A stretch of 64,000 nt of DNA from [Ruminococcus] lactaris ATCC 29176 (GTDB lineage Bacteria > Bacillota > Clostridia > Lachnospirales > Lachnospiraceae), in contig NZ_CP102292.1 of the NCBI RefSeq assembly GCF_025152405.1, positions 1,984,001 through 2,048,000 of the forward strand. Reading direction: 5' to 3'. A model generated the notes under the pieces. The model saw nothing but the letters and a program-made list of their open reading frames with translations, had not been told where the DNA came from and ran no database searches. Below, piece by piece: positions 17,754-26,707 of this stretch. Both the position numbers and the translations under genes were made by a program. Within the stretch, counting starts at the first letter, position 1. Each line of letters starts with the position of its first letter.

Positions 17754-17850
17754 TTCTTTTCTCTCCTTTTTCTTTGCAGTTTTCCAAACCACAGTATTAA
17801 ATTTCTGAAAAAGGTAATCTTCCATGCAGGATCAGCAAAATTTTAATACT

Positions 17851-17881
17851 AAAAAACCCCGGAGGCCTCTGCCATCCGGGG
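17851..17881 (-). terminator. Riboswitch-controlled terminator before ribU
   Basis: On the minus strand, CCCCGGATGG... closes with CCTCCGGGG followed by TTTTTT. It lies between the FMN aptamer and ribU and is the likely OFF-state terminator. Confidence 0.8.
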
Positions 17882-17912
17882 TGCTGTTCCATATCGTAAG
17901 GAGATGCTCCTG

Positions 17913-17984
17913 CTTTCTCTGATCCTGAATCTCTTTCTGATCCTGAATCTCTTTCTGATCCTGAATTTCTTCCTGATTCTCAAA
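17913..17984 (-). repeat. 18-nt tandem repeat inside the FMN riboswitch expression platform
   Basis: The unit CTCTTTCTGATCCTGAAT (plus strand) occurs twice exactly at 17931-17966, with variant copies on both sides, giving about four units. It lies between aptamer and terminator and lengthens the linker. A 77-codon open frame across it overlaps the aptamer and is not considered a gene. Confidence 0.8.
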
Positions 17985-17992
17985 GCACGAAC

Positions 17993-18137
17993 CTTCTTCT
18001 CTCATCCAGACTTTACTGTCGGTACCGGAATCCCCTGCCATGCATCCTTTGCACAGAAAAGTCACCGGTTCAGCCGCAGATACTGCGGGTCGCGGACTAT
18101 ACCGCCGGTTGGGACTTTCACCCGACCCCGAAGATTA
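17993..18137 (-). ncRNA. FMN riboswitch (RFN element) aptamer
   Basis: On the minus strand the conserved RFN blocks appear in order: ATCTTCGGGGTCGGGTGAAA, CCCAACCGGCGGTATAGTCC, GCGA, GGTGA, GATTCCGGTACCGACAGT and GTCTGGATGAGAGAAG. The variable P3/P6 arms lie between them. It binds FMN and turns off the downstream riboflavin importer gene ribU through the terminator at 17851. All six helices can be drawn. Confidence 0.95.
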
Positions 18138-18193
18138 CTTCCTTTTACCTTTATTACTATAACGCTATTTTTTCCTGATTGCAAGTCAGATTT

Positions 18194-18937
18194 TTATACA
18201 CTTAATTTTTTATCTGCCATCCATCCGCTGACTCCAAACAGTATGAATCCTACAACCAGGTAATAGAGTACGAAACCAGGGTTGAATCCCGATGTTCCGA
18301 TATTGACGCAGATTGCAGGACAGATCAGATCATAGATCTTCTCCACGGCAATAATGATTGCAAAAAATACCACAACTGCCAGGAATCCTGAATATTTTGC
18401 ATTCAGAAGCAGTGTTCTTGACAGGATCACTCCCACAAATCCTGCCATGATCACTACGGTCCATCCCAGGAATATCTCTGCAGATCCCCAAATGATCGAA
18501 GGGAGGCCGTCTATATATAATTCTCCTGCCTGCCAGATCATTTTAAAGAGATCACTCAAATGTCCTGTATGCTGTAATGTGACCAGGATACAGATCAGTC
18601 CGACTGCCACATACATCACAAAGACGATCAGCATCTGCAGGATCGCTGCAAGGAATTTTGATCCAAGAATCTCCCAGATGGACTTTGGAACCATCCAGAG
18701 CATATAACTCTGCTTCGTCTTCAGATCTCTGTTCAGTACAAGAATGCTTTCAATCCCGACATAAAAAACTACAAAAAAGGTTGCCATCATCATCACTGCC
18801 AGACTTACTGCTGCCAGCTTCTCCCGTCCCAGCAGCATTCCCAGTGCAAATCCAAGTACGCATACCAGAAGAATACTTCCAATCACCATCCTTGAAGTCT
18901 GTTGCTTTTTCATCTCATATTTCAATAACTTTACCAT
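18194..18937 (-). CDS. ABC-2 type transporter permease
   Basis: A 247-residue permease with six hydrophobic segments, starting MVKLLKYEMKKQQTSRMVIGS as in the small ABC-2 permeases associated with GntR-type regulators. Together with the ATPase immediately upstream it forms an exporter or lipid/antibiotic transporter of unknown substrate. AGGAGG lies 5-6 nt before the ATG. It is the third gene of the gntR-ATPase-permease operon. Confidence 0.85.
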   Translation of the reverse strand: MVKLLKYEMKKQQTSRMVIGSILLVCVLGFALGMLLGREKLAAVSLAVMMMATFFVVFYVGIESILVLNRDLKTKQSYMLWMVPKSIWEILGSKFLAAILQMLIVFVMYVAVGLICILVTLQHTGHLSDLFKMIWQAGELYIDGLPSIIWGSAEIFLGWTVVIMAGFVGVILSRTLLLNAKYSGFLAVVVFFAIIIAVEKIYDLICPAICVNIGTSGFNPGFVLYYLVVGFILFGVSGWMADKKLSV

Positions 18938-18964
18938 TTTCTTACCTCCTTCAGCTCAACATTC

Positions 18965-19660
18965 CTACATTAACTGCATATAAAGCTCTGTCAAGGAACG
19001 TCCGGTCGTCATCCGTTCTCTTTCAAGATTTACGACATCTGCCAGTTTACCGCCTTTGATAAAGATCGCCTCTTCCACATAACTTTCTATCTCCTCGATC
19101 AGATGCGTAGACATTACGATCGTCCGGCTTTCATCTGCCTGTCTTAAGATCATTTCGACGATCTGCTCCCTTGCCTTAAAGTCTACTCCGTTCAACGGCT
19201 CATCCAGCAGAGTTAATTTTGCCTTTCTTGCCAGCGTTGCCGCAATCCGGAGCTTCGCATTCATTCCACTGGACAGCTCTCTTACCTTCATCTCCCCGTC
19301 AAGTCCGGTTTTTCCAATGAGGTTCCAGAATGCTGCCCGGTCAAATCCCGCAAAGAAATCCGTATAATATTTTTCAACATCCTTGATCTTCATATAACTA
19401 TAAAAGAAATTTTCCGTTGCCATATAGGCGATCGATTCTTTGTCTTTTGCACAAAGCGGATGTCCCTCGTAAAAGATCTCTCCCTTTTCCGGCTTTGACA
19501 GCCCTGCGATCAGCTTCATCCAGGTCGTCTTTCCACTTCCGTTCTCCCCGAGAAGGCCATAAATCTTCCCGCTTTTTAACTGAAGTGATACATCATCCAG
19601 GGCTGTCTTTCTCCCAAATTTTTTTGTCAGATTCTTACATTCCAGTATTGCCTGCATCAT
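18965..19660 (-). CDS. ABC transporter ATP-binding protein
   Basis: A 231-residue ABC ATPase with Walker A GENGSGKTT, signature LSSGMNAKLRIA, Walker B LTLLDEPLNGVD and the switch histidine in MSTHLIEE. The MATENFFYSYMKIKDVEKYY region resembles YtrB-like ATPases. The ATG overlaps the gntR stop by 4 nt, with AGGAGG 6 nt upstream. It works with the ABC-2 permease directly downstream. The cargo is not known; related ytr systems respond to cell-wall antibiotics. Confidence 0.9.
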   Translation of the reverse strand: MMQAILECKNLTKKFGRKTALDDVSLQLKSGKIYGLLGENGSGKTTWMKLIAGLSKPEKGEIFYEGHPLCAKDKESIAYMATENFFYSYMKIKDVEKYYTDFFAGFDRAAFWNLIGKTGLDGEMKVRELSSGMNAKLRIAATLARKAKLTLLDEPLNGVDFKAREQIVEMILRQADESRTIVMSTHLIEEIESYVEEAIFIKGGKLADVVNLERERMTTGRSLTELYMQLM

Positions 19661-20019
19661 TTTTCTTCCTCCTTATAATCCGCGATCCGGTCAATGATAT
19701 CTCCTTTTTGGAATCCCAGATCCTCCATCTCCTGCATAAAATTTCTGACCAGTTCTTCTGCCATCTCTTTTTTTAATCCGCTTATCATGTCATCCTCCTC
19801 TGAAACGAATGTTCCGATCCCACGCTTTGTATAGCACAGCCCCATGCTCTCCATCTCCCGGTAGATCCTGGCTGCTGTATTCTGATTCACCTTAAACAGT
19901 ACGGCCAGTTCCCGGTTGGAAGGCATCTTCTCCCCCGGCTTTAACTCACCTTTCACCATCCGCTTTTTCAGTTCATTGATCACCTGTAAGTAAATCGGAC
20001 TTGCTGTATTGTATTCCAT
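19657..20019 (-). CDS. GntR-family regulator, YtrA type
   Basis: A 120-residue regulator. It has an N-terminal GntR winged helix (SPIYLQVINELKKRMVKGELKPGEKMPSNRELA, then VNQNTAARIYREMESMG, GIGTFV) and a short helical tail of the YtrA subfamily, which lacks a large ligand domain. It probably represses its own ABC operon. GGAG lies 7 nt before the ATG at 20019. Between promoter and start the sequence CTATAGTTAGATAGTACACTAG-like region carries an imperfect inverted repeat suitable as operator. Confidence 0.88.
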   Translation of the reverse strand: MEYNTASPIYLQVINELKKRMVKGELKPGEKMPSNRELAVLFKVNQNTAARIYREMESMGLCYTKRGIGTFVSEEDDMISGLKKEMAEELVRNFMQEMEDLGFQKGDIIDRIADYKEEEK

Positions 20020-20058
20020 TCTATCACTCCAATCTCTCTGTATCAGTGCTATAGTTAG

Positions 20059-20087
20059 ATAGTACACTAGTTATTTATATCTGTCAA
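20059..20087 (-). promoter_or_regulatory. Promoter of the gntR-ABC operon
   Basis: On the minus strand, TTGACA (20082-20087), 17 nt and TACTAT (20059-20064). An imperfect inverted repeat of CTATAGT/ACACTAG overlaps the -10 region (20050-20070) and is a plausible YtrA-type operator. Confidence 0.7.
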
Positions 20088-20137
20088 TACTGATTTTTAT
20101 ATTTTTGTCATTTCTGATTTATGTAGGCAATTAATAT

Positions 20138-20332
20138 GATACCAGGGTCAAAAGGTCTAAGCCCACATGAGCTTGCTCATAGGTGGGTGAAAGACCTTAG
20201 GACCCGCCCCGATATGAGCATAAAAGTGGGGGCGTAAGCACCACGATATGCGAATGTTGGGTAGGATTGTGGGAGCACGTAGTGCGTAACAATCCGTAGG
20301 TATCATAGTCGGGGGCTTTTGACCCCGACACC
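20138..20332 (+). mobile_element. MITE-like structured repeat, copy A
   Basis: A 195-bp copy of the interspersed repeat. It starts GATACCAGGGTCAAAAGG and ends GGGGGCTTTTGACCCCGACACC. Exact flanking 7-bp direct repeats TTAATAT (20131-20137 and 20333-20339) indicate insertion. Internal hairpins lie at 20154-20196, 20226-20244 and 20264-20295. It sits between gntR and cstA and has no coding capacity. Confidence 0.85.
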
Positions 20333-20351
20333 TTAATATCGGAATATAACA

Positions 20352-20383
20352 AGAGCTGCATTGACCATTGCCAATGCAGCTCT
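20352..20383 (-). terminator. Terminator hairpin after cstA
   Basis: Perfect 12-bp stem AGAGCTGCATTG / CAATGCAGCTCT with an 8-nt loop, then TTGTTATATT on the minus strand. Confidence 0.6.
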
Positions 20384-20435
20384 GTTAGTTAAGGACTTTT
20401 TACAGCCTCATTTTATTTCTCATATTCTGTTTTTA

Positions 20436-21923
20436 TTATTCTTCTGTATGTTTTGCAGCGTATTTTCTGCCAAGCATATATACACCAACTGCATAAACCG
20501 CTGTCAGAATGGCTGCAATGATGTATGCTACATTCATTGAAAGTCCGAATCCGATCTTTGCACTTAAGATAAAGGAAGAAATTACGAACATATAAAAACT
20601 TCCCGGAACAAGCGGTACAAGGAATACCCATTTTGCTGAACCTTTTTTCGCCATCAGGTAAACTGTGATTGCTGCAAATGCGAATACTGCGATCGTCTGG
20701 TTGCTCCATGCGAAATATCTCCAAAGGATATTAAATCCTTCCGCATTCAGTTTTGCAAATACAAGGATTGCAATAACCGGAACAAACATACAGATGGTCA
20801 GGATCACTCTGTTCTTTTTCTTTCTCTGATCATAATGAATATAATCTGCGATCATCAGACGGCAGGAACGAAGTGCTGTATCTCCTGAAGTGATCGGAAG
20901 TACGATAACTCCCAGGATTGCGATGATTCCTCCAACCGGTCCGAGAAGTCCTTTTGCGACTTCACCAACCGCTGCTGTTGCTCCTGCTGTAGAGCCTGAA
21001 TTATAGAGTCCCATTGCTGCTGCAGCCCAGATCATAGCAATCAGACCTTCAAGAATCATTGTTCCGTAGAATGTCATTTTTCCTTCTTTTTCATGTCTTA
21101 CGGAACGTCCGATCATTGTACACTGAGTAGAATGGAAACCGGATGTAATACCGCAGGCAACTGTCACAAAGAATACCGGAACAAATTTTGTTCCAGGTGC
21201 ACTTGCTCCCACGATTCCGTCAAAATACGGATAAACATCGAAGATTCCCTTAATTCCGTGACTGAAATCAATATTATCCAGTTGATATCCTTGGGCGAAA
21301 ATACCAAAGAATACCCCTACTGCTGAAAGCAGAAGGATTGCTCCAAAGATCGGGTAAATCCTTCCAATGATCTTGTCGATCGGAAACAGCGTAGCTACAA
21401 GATAATAAACCAGAATCACACCATAAATAACCCAGGTCCATACATTTACATCTGTAAAACCACAGATCTGACCTGCAAAGAGATCTCCAGGTGTATATGT
21501 AAATACCGCACCGACAAGGAGCATCAGCAGGCAGAGGAAAATATTATAAACCTGATACACTTTTCCCCCCAGAAACTTATGAACGATTCCCGGCATCTGT
21601 GCACCGTCCTGTCGCAGCGACATCATTCCACTTAAATAATCATGAACTGCTCCACTGATGACGCATCCAATAGGAATCGTAAGGAATGCAACCGGTCCAA
21701 ATAAGATACCCTGAATTGGTCCGAAGATTGGTCCTGTTCCTGCAATGTTCAATAAGTTGATCAGTGCATTTTTCCATTTGCTCATAGGAACATAATCCAC
21801 ACCGTCTTCCAGTTTTACAGCCGGAGTCTGTCTGTCATCTGGCTTGAAAATTCTCTCGACAAAGCTTCCGTATAAGAAGCCACCGATGATAAGAATTGCA
21901 AGTCCGATTAAAAAGGTTGTCAT
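20436..21923 (-). CDS. cstA: Carbon starvation protein CstA family transporter
   Basis: A 495-residue membrane protein of the CstA family, which takes up peptides or pyruvate under carbon limitation. It has about 14-16 helices. Family blocks are VPMSKWKNALINLLNIAGTGPIFGPIQG (split here as one conserved region near residues 45-75), YLSGMMSLRQDG, and GFHSTQCTMIGRSVRHEKEG. It belongs to the shorter clostridial CstA group rather than the roughly 700-residue enterobacterial form. In-frame codons upstream (to 22004) lack a ribosome site; GGGAG 9 nt before the ATG at 21923 sets the start. It is single and flanked on both sides by MITE-like repeats. Confidence 0.92.
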   Translation of the reverse strand: MTTFLIGLAILIIGGFLYGSFVERIFKPDDRQTPAVKLEDGVDYVPMSKWKNALINLLNIAGTGPIFGPIQGILFGPVAFLTIPIGCVISGAVHDYLSGMMSLRQDGAQMPGIVHKFLGGKVYQVYNIFLCLLMLLVGAVFTYTPGDLFAGQICGFTDVNVWTWVIYGVILVYYLVATLFPIDKIIGRIYPIFGAILLLSAVGVFFGIFAQGYQLDNIDFSHGIKGIFDVYPYFDGIVGASAPGTKFVPVFFVTVACGITSGFHSTQCTMIGRSVRHEKEGKMTFYGTMILEGLIAMIWAAAAMGLYNSGSTAGATAAVGEVAKGLLGPVGGIIAILGVIVLPITSGDTALRSCRLMIADYIHYDQRKKKNRVILTICMFVPVIAILVFAKLNAEGFNILWRYFAWSNQTIAVFAFAAITVYLMAKKGSAKWVFLVPLVPGSFYMFVISSFILSAKIGFGLSMNVAYIIAAILTAVYAVGVYMLGRKYAAKHTEE

Positions 21924-22005
21924 TTTTCTCATCTCCCAATAATGATATTCCAAAAAGAACTGTTGCTCGCATAATTTAGAGTACGCTCTCTTTTTGCTAG
22001 ACATA

Positions 22006-22033
22006 AGTTTATCACTTTAAAGTAAGATATCAA
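22006..22033 (-). promoter_or_regulatory. Candidate promoter of cstA
   Basis: On the minus strand, TTGATA (22028-22033), 16 nt and TAAACT (22006-22011), about 80 nt before the start codon. Confidence 0.4.
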
Positions 22034-22153
22034 CCCCTTTTATAAAAATATTTTTAAAATCATAAAATTTGTACAAACTCTTTATAATTTTTTAATAAAA
22101 ATGTCTCTTCTCCGTTTATTGACATTCCTTATATCCGGCTATAGTATAAAATT

Positions 22154-22348
22154 GATGCCAGGGTCAAAAGGTCTTTCGCCAACATGAGCTTGCTCATAGG
22201 TGGGCGAAAGACCTTAGGGCCCGCCCCGATATGAGCATAAAAGTGGGATGATAATCCCACGATATGCGAATATTGGGTAGGATTGTGGGAGTGCGTAGCA
22301 CGGAGCAATCCGTAGGCATCAAAGTCGGGGGCTTTTGACCCTGGCATC
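22154..22348 (+). mobile_element. MITE-like structured repeat, copy B
   Basis: A 195-bp copy with near-perfect terminal inverted repeats: GATGCCAGGGTCAAAAG at the left and CTTTTGACCCTGGCATC at the right. Its first hairpin is fully paired (GGTCTTTCGCC with GGCGAAAGACC), unlike copy A. Flanks TAAAATT and TTAATTA match at only 4 of 7 positions, so the target duplication has decayed or was not formed. It ends 16 bp before the likely start of the MoxR-like gene. Confidence 0.85.
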
Positions 22349-22364
22349 TTAATTAAAATCTATT

Positions 22365-23333
22365 TTGAAATTACAATACAGAACAGAATCAGCTCTCCTG
22401 ATTCCGCTCCTGACAGAGGTGAAAAAATTGCTTGAACATTTGAAAAAGGAACAGATCAACCCATCTATTATAGAAGAGATTAAAAAATACCGGCAAAAAT
22501 ATGCTGACACTGCTGATACTTCCCAAACTTCCCTTCGCTATCTTTACTATGGAAAAGAGATCTGGGAGGCTGCTGTACACGCTTTACTCTGCGGTGAAAA
22601 TCTCCTTCTCGCAGGATCAAAAGCAACCGGAAAAAATGTACTGGCTGAAAATCTTGCCCGTGCATTCCGCCGTCCCTGCTATAATCTCTCTTTCCATATT
22701 AATATGGACGCCTCTTCCATGATAGGAAATGATACCTTTAGAAACGGAGAAGTTGTCTTTCGCCCCGGTCCGATCTACCAGAGTGCCGTTGACGGAGGTT
22801 TCTGCATTCTCGATGAGATCAATATGGCACGAAATGAAGCTCTCGCTGTTCTCCACTCTGTACTGGATTTCCGACGCACGATCCACATTCCGGGCTACGA
22901 TCAGATTCCGGTACATCCGGCAACTCGTTTTATTGCTACTATGAACTATGGTTATTCCGGTACAAGGGAACTGAACGAGGCTCTCGCCTCCCGGTTTGTG
23001 ATCCTTCAGATGCCTTCCATCACGCAGGACAATCTGACCCGGTTACTGCTGCGGGAATTTCCCGGAATTAAAAAGCAGTTCGCAGAACAATTTTCCGGTC
23101 TTTTTTCCGACATTGAGAAAAAATGCGAAAGCGGAGAACTGACTGAAAAAGTCCTTGACCTGCGTGGACTGCTGGATGCTCTGCGGCTTATCCAGAATGG
23201 ACTCTCCCCCTATCCTGCACTGGATATGGGACTTACCAATAAAACTTTTGATGCGTACGAACAAACTCTGATCCGGGATATCATCACTACAAGGATCTCA
23301 AAAAAGACAGAAAGTACCACGATCTTCTCCTAA
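22365..23333 (+). CDS. MoxR-family AAA+ ATPase
   Basis: A 322-residue AAA_5/MoxR ATPase. Walker A is GSKATGKN (84-91, Asn where Thr/Ser is usual), Walker B CILDEINMAR, sensor 1 FIATMNYG and the arginine-finger region ALASRFVI. MoxR proteins act with VWA-domain partners as chaperone-like machines that insert metals or mature enzyme complexes; the partner gene follows 85 nt downstream. The start is uncertain: no ATG or good ribosome site exists, an in-frame stop lies at 22350 and repeat copy B ends at 22348. The TTG at 22365 is the longest frame; a TTG at 22428 preceded by AGGTG is an alternative. Confidence 0.8.
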   Translation: MKLQYRTESALLIPLLTEVKKLLEHLKKEQINPSIIEEIKKYRQKYADTADTSQTSLRYLYYGKEIWEAAVHALLCGENLLLAGSKATGKNVLAENLARAFRRPCYNLSFHINMDASSMIGNDTFRNGEVVFRPGPIYQSAVDGGFCILDEINMARNEALAVLHSVLDFRRTIHIPGYDQIPVHPATRFIATMNYGYSGTRELNEALASRFVILQMPSITQDNLTRLLLREFPGIKKQFAEQFSGLFSDIEKKCESGELTEKVLDLRGLLDALRLIQNGLSPYPALDMGLTNKTFDAYEQTLIRDIITTRISKKTESTTIFS

Positions 23334-23418
23334 CAGAAGCAGAACCAAAAGCACCGGCAGAAAGCAGAACCTCATCTTTCAGATTGTAAAACCAGCACCA
23401 GGAAAAGAGAGCAACCAC

Positions 23419-25215
23419 ATGAAGTACAACAAAAACAAAGAATTTTCAGAAATAAAAAAGAACCCTTCTCAGGGAAAAAGAATTTCTGCTGTCAGACGAG
23501 CCGAAAATATGGTCTGGACCGCAGCCGGTGTCTATGATTTTGAACCACAGTTTCTCTCCTTCTGGCAGGATGGAACTCCTGATTTTTATACAAATTCCAT
23601 TATTGGTTACGCCCATAAATGGTATTTTACAACTGCCATGCAGACACTTTTTTCCACGATCAATGATTCGCTTCACCGGGATCTCTACGATGGACTTCTC
23701 TGGTTTGTTCTTGAGAACTGCACTTTTGAACGGGAAGTCTCTGCCCGTCCCGCTCTCAATGAAATGCGTTATTCCTATGCAAAAAAATTCCTGGATCAGG
23801 AATCAAGCCGTTCCAGACAGCAGTGGATGGCTCAGAACAGTACTGTCTATGCATTGCAGGCCGCAAGATGTCATACTATTCTCGGGCAGGATACAGGGCT
23901 TGTCTCCACAAAAGAGAAAAAACTTTTCAACGAACTTACCTTAAGTGGTTCTGCAACCGATCAGGAGATCATCCACAGGGTCACTTCGGTTTTTCAACAA
24001 TATTTCCATTACAGTGGACAGCCGGACAGACTTACTTTTCTTTATCGTTGTTCCATGCGTCTAAAGAGGAAACTTCTGAATCACTTTCCTTCACGTATTG
24101 TCCGAAATGACAGACTTTTCGTTGAATCTGGTTCTTCATCAGCCCCTGGAGGAAAAGGAACCGGCAGAACCGGTCCTGACTTTAACCGGACAGCGGATGC
24201 CTCTGAAAAAGATTATGAATATATCCGCCAATGCTTTGGCCGCCCCCTCTACCCGAAAGAAAAAGAATGCCGCCTGAATACTGCTCTCTGTACCTGGCCA
24301 CATGATCATTCCCATCTTTATTATACGGATGGAATTTCTGAAACCTGTACCCGGACAGATGCTTCGATTCTTCAGGCACGAAAAGATATTGATCATCAGG
24401 AGAAAAGGAATCAAATTCATTTCGATGAACATCAATTTATTTACAGGAGTTCCATTTGTAAACTGTCAGAACAGATTCAGAATGCTATTTTAGTCTCTCC
24501 TGTACCACTTCCGATCCGTGGACGGAGCGGCCAGCTTGCCACATCCGAGATCTGGCGGGGACTGTTTCTTCATGACGACCGGATCTTTTATACAAAGAAG
24601 GAGGAAGAACAGCCTTCCTTTTCCGTAGATCTTGTACTGGATGCCTCCGCCTCCTGCATGGATTATCAGGAAACTCTCGCAGCACAGAGTTATGTCATCG
24701 CACAAAGTCTCCAAAAGTGCCGGATTCCAGTGCAGGTCACTTCTTTTTCCAGCCTTCGCAGCTATACTGTGATCCATCGCTTTATCCGCTATAATGAAAC
24801 CGATAAAAACACGAATCTATTCCGATATTTTGCTGCCGGGTGGAATCGTGACGGACTTGCCCTGCGTGCGATCCATCAATTGATGGAGGAAGAGCCTGCT
24901 GCCCCAAACCGGATTGCCATCATTTTTACAGATGCAAGTCCCAATGATGACCGGAAGATTCCCGCCAGTCTGGAACATGGATTTGCTCTGAGCCGTGACT
25001 ACTCCGGCAATGCTGCTGTCAAAGATGTTGCCACAGAAGTCCGGGCATTAAAAAAAGATGGCATCCAGGTCATGGCCATCTTAAATGGAAATTTCGGAGA
25101 TACGAAAGCTGCCCGTGAAATCTTTGGAAAAGATTTTACCCGCATCGAGCGTCCTGCTCAGCTTGCCAGTGCTGTTGGACGGCTTCTTATCTCCAAAATA
25201 CAGCAGCTTTCTTAA
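23419..25215 (+). CDS. VWA-domain protein, partner of the MoxR ATPase
   Basis: A 598-residue soluble protein. The C-terminal third is a von Willebrand A domain with MIDAS sequence LVLDASASCMDYQ (DxSxS), FTDASPNDDRK and a conserved RAIHQLMEEE helix. The N-terminal part is helical (YFTTAMQTLFSTIND, VWTAAGVYDFEP) and without a family I recognise. It resembles CobT/NorD-like MoxR partners. No signal peptide is visible, so it acts in the cytosol. The target enzyme is not encoded nearby. A shared terminator follows. Confidence 0.82.
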   Translation: MKYNKNKEFSEIKKNPSQGKRISAVRRAENMVWTAAGVYDFEPQFLSFWQDGTPDFYTNSIIGYAHKWYFTTAMQTLFSTINDSLHRDLYDGLLWFVLENCTFEREVSARPALNEMRYSYAKKFLDQESSRSRQQWMAQNSTVYALQAARCHTILGQDTGLVSTKEKKLFNELTLSGSATDQEIIHRVTSVFQQYFHYSGQPDRLTFLYRCSMRLKRKLLNHFPSRIVRNDRLFVESGSSSAPGGKGTGRTGPDFNRTADASEKDYEYIRQCFGRPLYPKEKECRLNTALCTWPHDHSHLYYTDGISETCTRTDASILQARKDIDHQEKRNQIHFDEHQFIYRSSICKLSEQIQNAILVSPVPLPIRGRSGQLATSEIWRGLFLHDDRIFYTKKEEEQPSFSVDLVLDASASCMDYQETLAAQSYVIAQSLQKCRIPVQVTSFSSLRSYTVIHRFIRYNETDKNTNLFRYFAAGWNRDGLALRAIHQLMEEEPAAPNRIAIIFTDASPNDDRKIPASLEHGFALSRDYSGNAAVKDVATEVRALKKDGIQVMAILNGNFGDTKAAREIFGKDFTRIERPAQLASAVGRLLISKIQQLS

Positions 25216-25216
25216 A

Positions 25217-25252
25217 AAATCAGGCAGTTTCCACTCGGAACTGCCTGATTTT
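25217..25252. terminator. Bidirectional terminator between the VWA gene and ung
   Basis: Perfect 14-bp stem AAAATCAGGCAGTT / AACTGCCTGATTTT with T runs on both strands. It serves the two convergent genes. Confidence 0.85.
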
Positions 25253-25267
25253 ACTCTCTTCCCCGGT

Positions 25268-25936
25268 TCAGTCAATCTGCCAGTCGATCGGCTCGATCCC
25301 GTTCTTTTCAAGAAATGCATTCGTCTGACTGAATGGTCTGCTTCCAAAGAATCCTCTGTACGCAGACAGCGGACTCGGATGCGGTGCCTCCAGTATGAGA
25401 TGCTTCTGATTGTTCAGCATCCGCTTCTTCCTCTGTGCCGGTGCTCCCCATAAAATAAAGACGATCGGACGATCCTGGCTGTTCAGTGCCATGATCGCAG
25501 CATCTGTAAATTCTTCCCAACCGATCCCTCTGTGAGAATTGGCCTGATGGGCACGCACCGTCAGAACAGTATTCAACATCAGCACTCCCTGCTCTGCCCA
25601 CTTTGTAAGACAGCCATGATCCGGGATCGTACATCCAAGATCATCATGAAGCTCCTTATAAATATTCACCAGTGAAGGTGGAATCTCCACGCCCTTTTGC
25701 ACCGAGAAGCACAATCCATGTGCCTGCCCGTGATTATGATAAGGATCCTGACCTAAGATAACAACCTTTACATCTTTCAGCGGCGTCAGATGAAATGCAT
25801 TAAAAATATCTTTTGCCGGTGGAAAGATCAGCCTTGTCTTATATTCTTCATTCACTGTTGCAAATAATTTTCTATAATACGGCTTCGCGAACTCACCTTT
25901 TAAGGCTTCATACCAGTCTCCGTTCAAACCACTCAT
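25268..25936 (-). CDS. ung: Uracil-DNA glycosylase
   Basis: A 222-residue family 1 uracil-DNA glycosylase that removes uracil from DNA. The catalytic motif [15 protein letters not shown] (Asp64) and the DNA-intercalation motif [16 protein letters not shown] are intact, as are SLVNIYKEL and WGAPAQ. The length is normal. The ATG overlaps the hisF stop by 4 nt, so this repair gene is coupled to the histidine genes. Confidence 0.97.
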   Translation of the reverse strand: MSGLNGDWYEALKGEFAKPYYRKLFATVNEEYKTRLIFPPAKDIFNAFHLTPLKDVKVVILGQDPYHNHGQAHGLCFSVQKGVEIPPSLVNIYKELHDDLGCTIPDHGCLTKWAEQGVLMLNTVLTVRAHQANSHRGIGWEEFTDAAIMALNSQDRPIVFILWGAPAQRKKRMLNNQKHLILEAPHPSPLSAYRGFFGSRPFSQTNAFLEKNGIEPIDWQID

Positions 25937-26694
25937 AATCTTACAGACACTCCATTCTCTCGTAAGTATTCTTTCACTTCTTTTATCTCCAGCTCTTTAT
26001 AATGGAATAACGATGCTGCCAAAGCTGCATCGGCTCCGCCTTCCGTCAATGCCTCCCGGAAATGCTCCAGCTTCCCTGCACCACCGGATGCGATCACCGG
26101 GATTGAAACACTGTCAGCGATTGCACGGGTCAGCTCCAGATCATATCCGGCTTTTGTTCCATCACAGTCCATACTCGTCAGAAGAATCTCTCCTGCACCG
26201 AGCGACTCTACTTTTTTAGCCCATTCCATTGCATCGATCCCTACATCGATCCGTCCACCATTCTTATAAATATTCCAGCCACTTCCGTCTGCCCGCCTTT
26301 TGGCATCAATCGCCACAACCACGCACTGACTACCAAACTTATCAGCCGCCTCACGAATTAATTCCGGTGTATTGATCGCAGAAGAATTGATGGAAATCTT
26401 ATCTGCTCCCTCCCGGAGCAATGCCCGGAAATCATCTACCGTACGGATTCCGCCTCCTACTGTAAATGGAATAAATACACATTCTGCAACTTTCCGCACC
26501 ATATCAACCACAGTTCCTCTCGCATCTGAAGAAGCGGTGATATCCAGGAATACCAGTTCATCTGCTCCTGCCTGGTCATATGCCTTTGCAATCTCCACCG
26601 GATCACCGGCATCCTTGAGATCCACAAAATTCACACCTTTTACAACTCTTCCTGCATTGACATCAAGACATGGAATAATTCTTTTCGTAAACAT
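25933..26694 (-). CDS. hisF: Imidazole glycerol phosphate synthase cyclase subunit
   Basis: A 253-residue TIM barrel, HisF. It uses ammonia from HisH to convert PRFAR to imidazole glycerol phosphate and AICAR. The catalytic Asp11 is in [16 protein letters not shown] and the second Asp in [14 protein letters not shown]; phosphate-binding loops TVGGGIRT and ASGGAGK are present. AGGAGG-like GGAGG precedes the ATG. It lies 13 nt after hisH and overlaps ung. No other histidine genes are in the window. Confidence 0.97.
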   Translation of the reverse strand: MFTKRIIPCLDVNAGRVVKGVNFVDLKDAGDPVEIAKAYDQAGADELVFLDITASSDARGTVVDMVRKVAECVFIPFTVGGGIRTVDDFRALLREGADKISINSSAINTPELIREAADKFGSQCVVVAIDAKRRADGSGWNIYKNGGRIDVGIDAMEWAKKVESLGAGEILLTSMDCDGTKAGYDLELTRAIADSVSIPVIASGGAGKLEHFREALTEGGADAALAASLFHYKELEIKEVKEYLRENGVSVRL

Positions 26695-26707
26695 TTTTCT
26701 TTCCTCC

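Noticed and set aside
17832..18065. 77-codon open frame with repeated EIQDQK residues
   Set aside because: It overlaps the FMN aptamer and platform, has no proper ribosome site, and its repeats follow from the 18-nt DNA repeat.
20138..20332. Repeat as an IS element with its own transposase
   Set aside because: At about 195 bp it has no coding capacity, and no transposase gene with similar ends occurs in the window.
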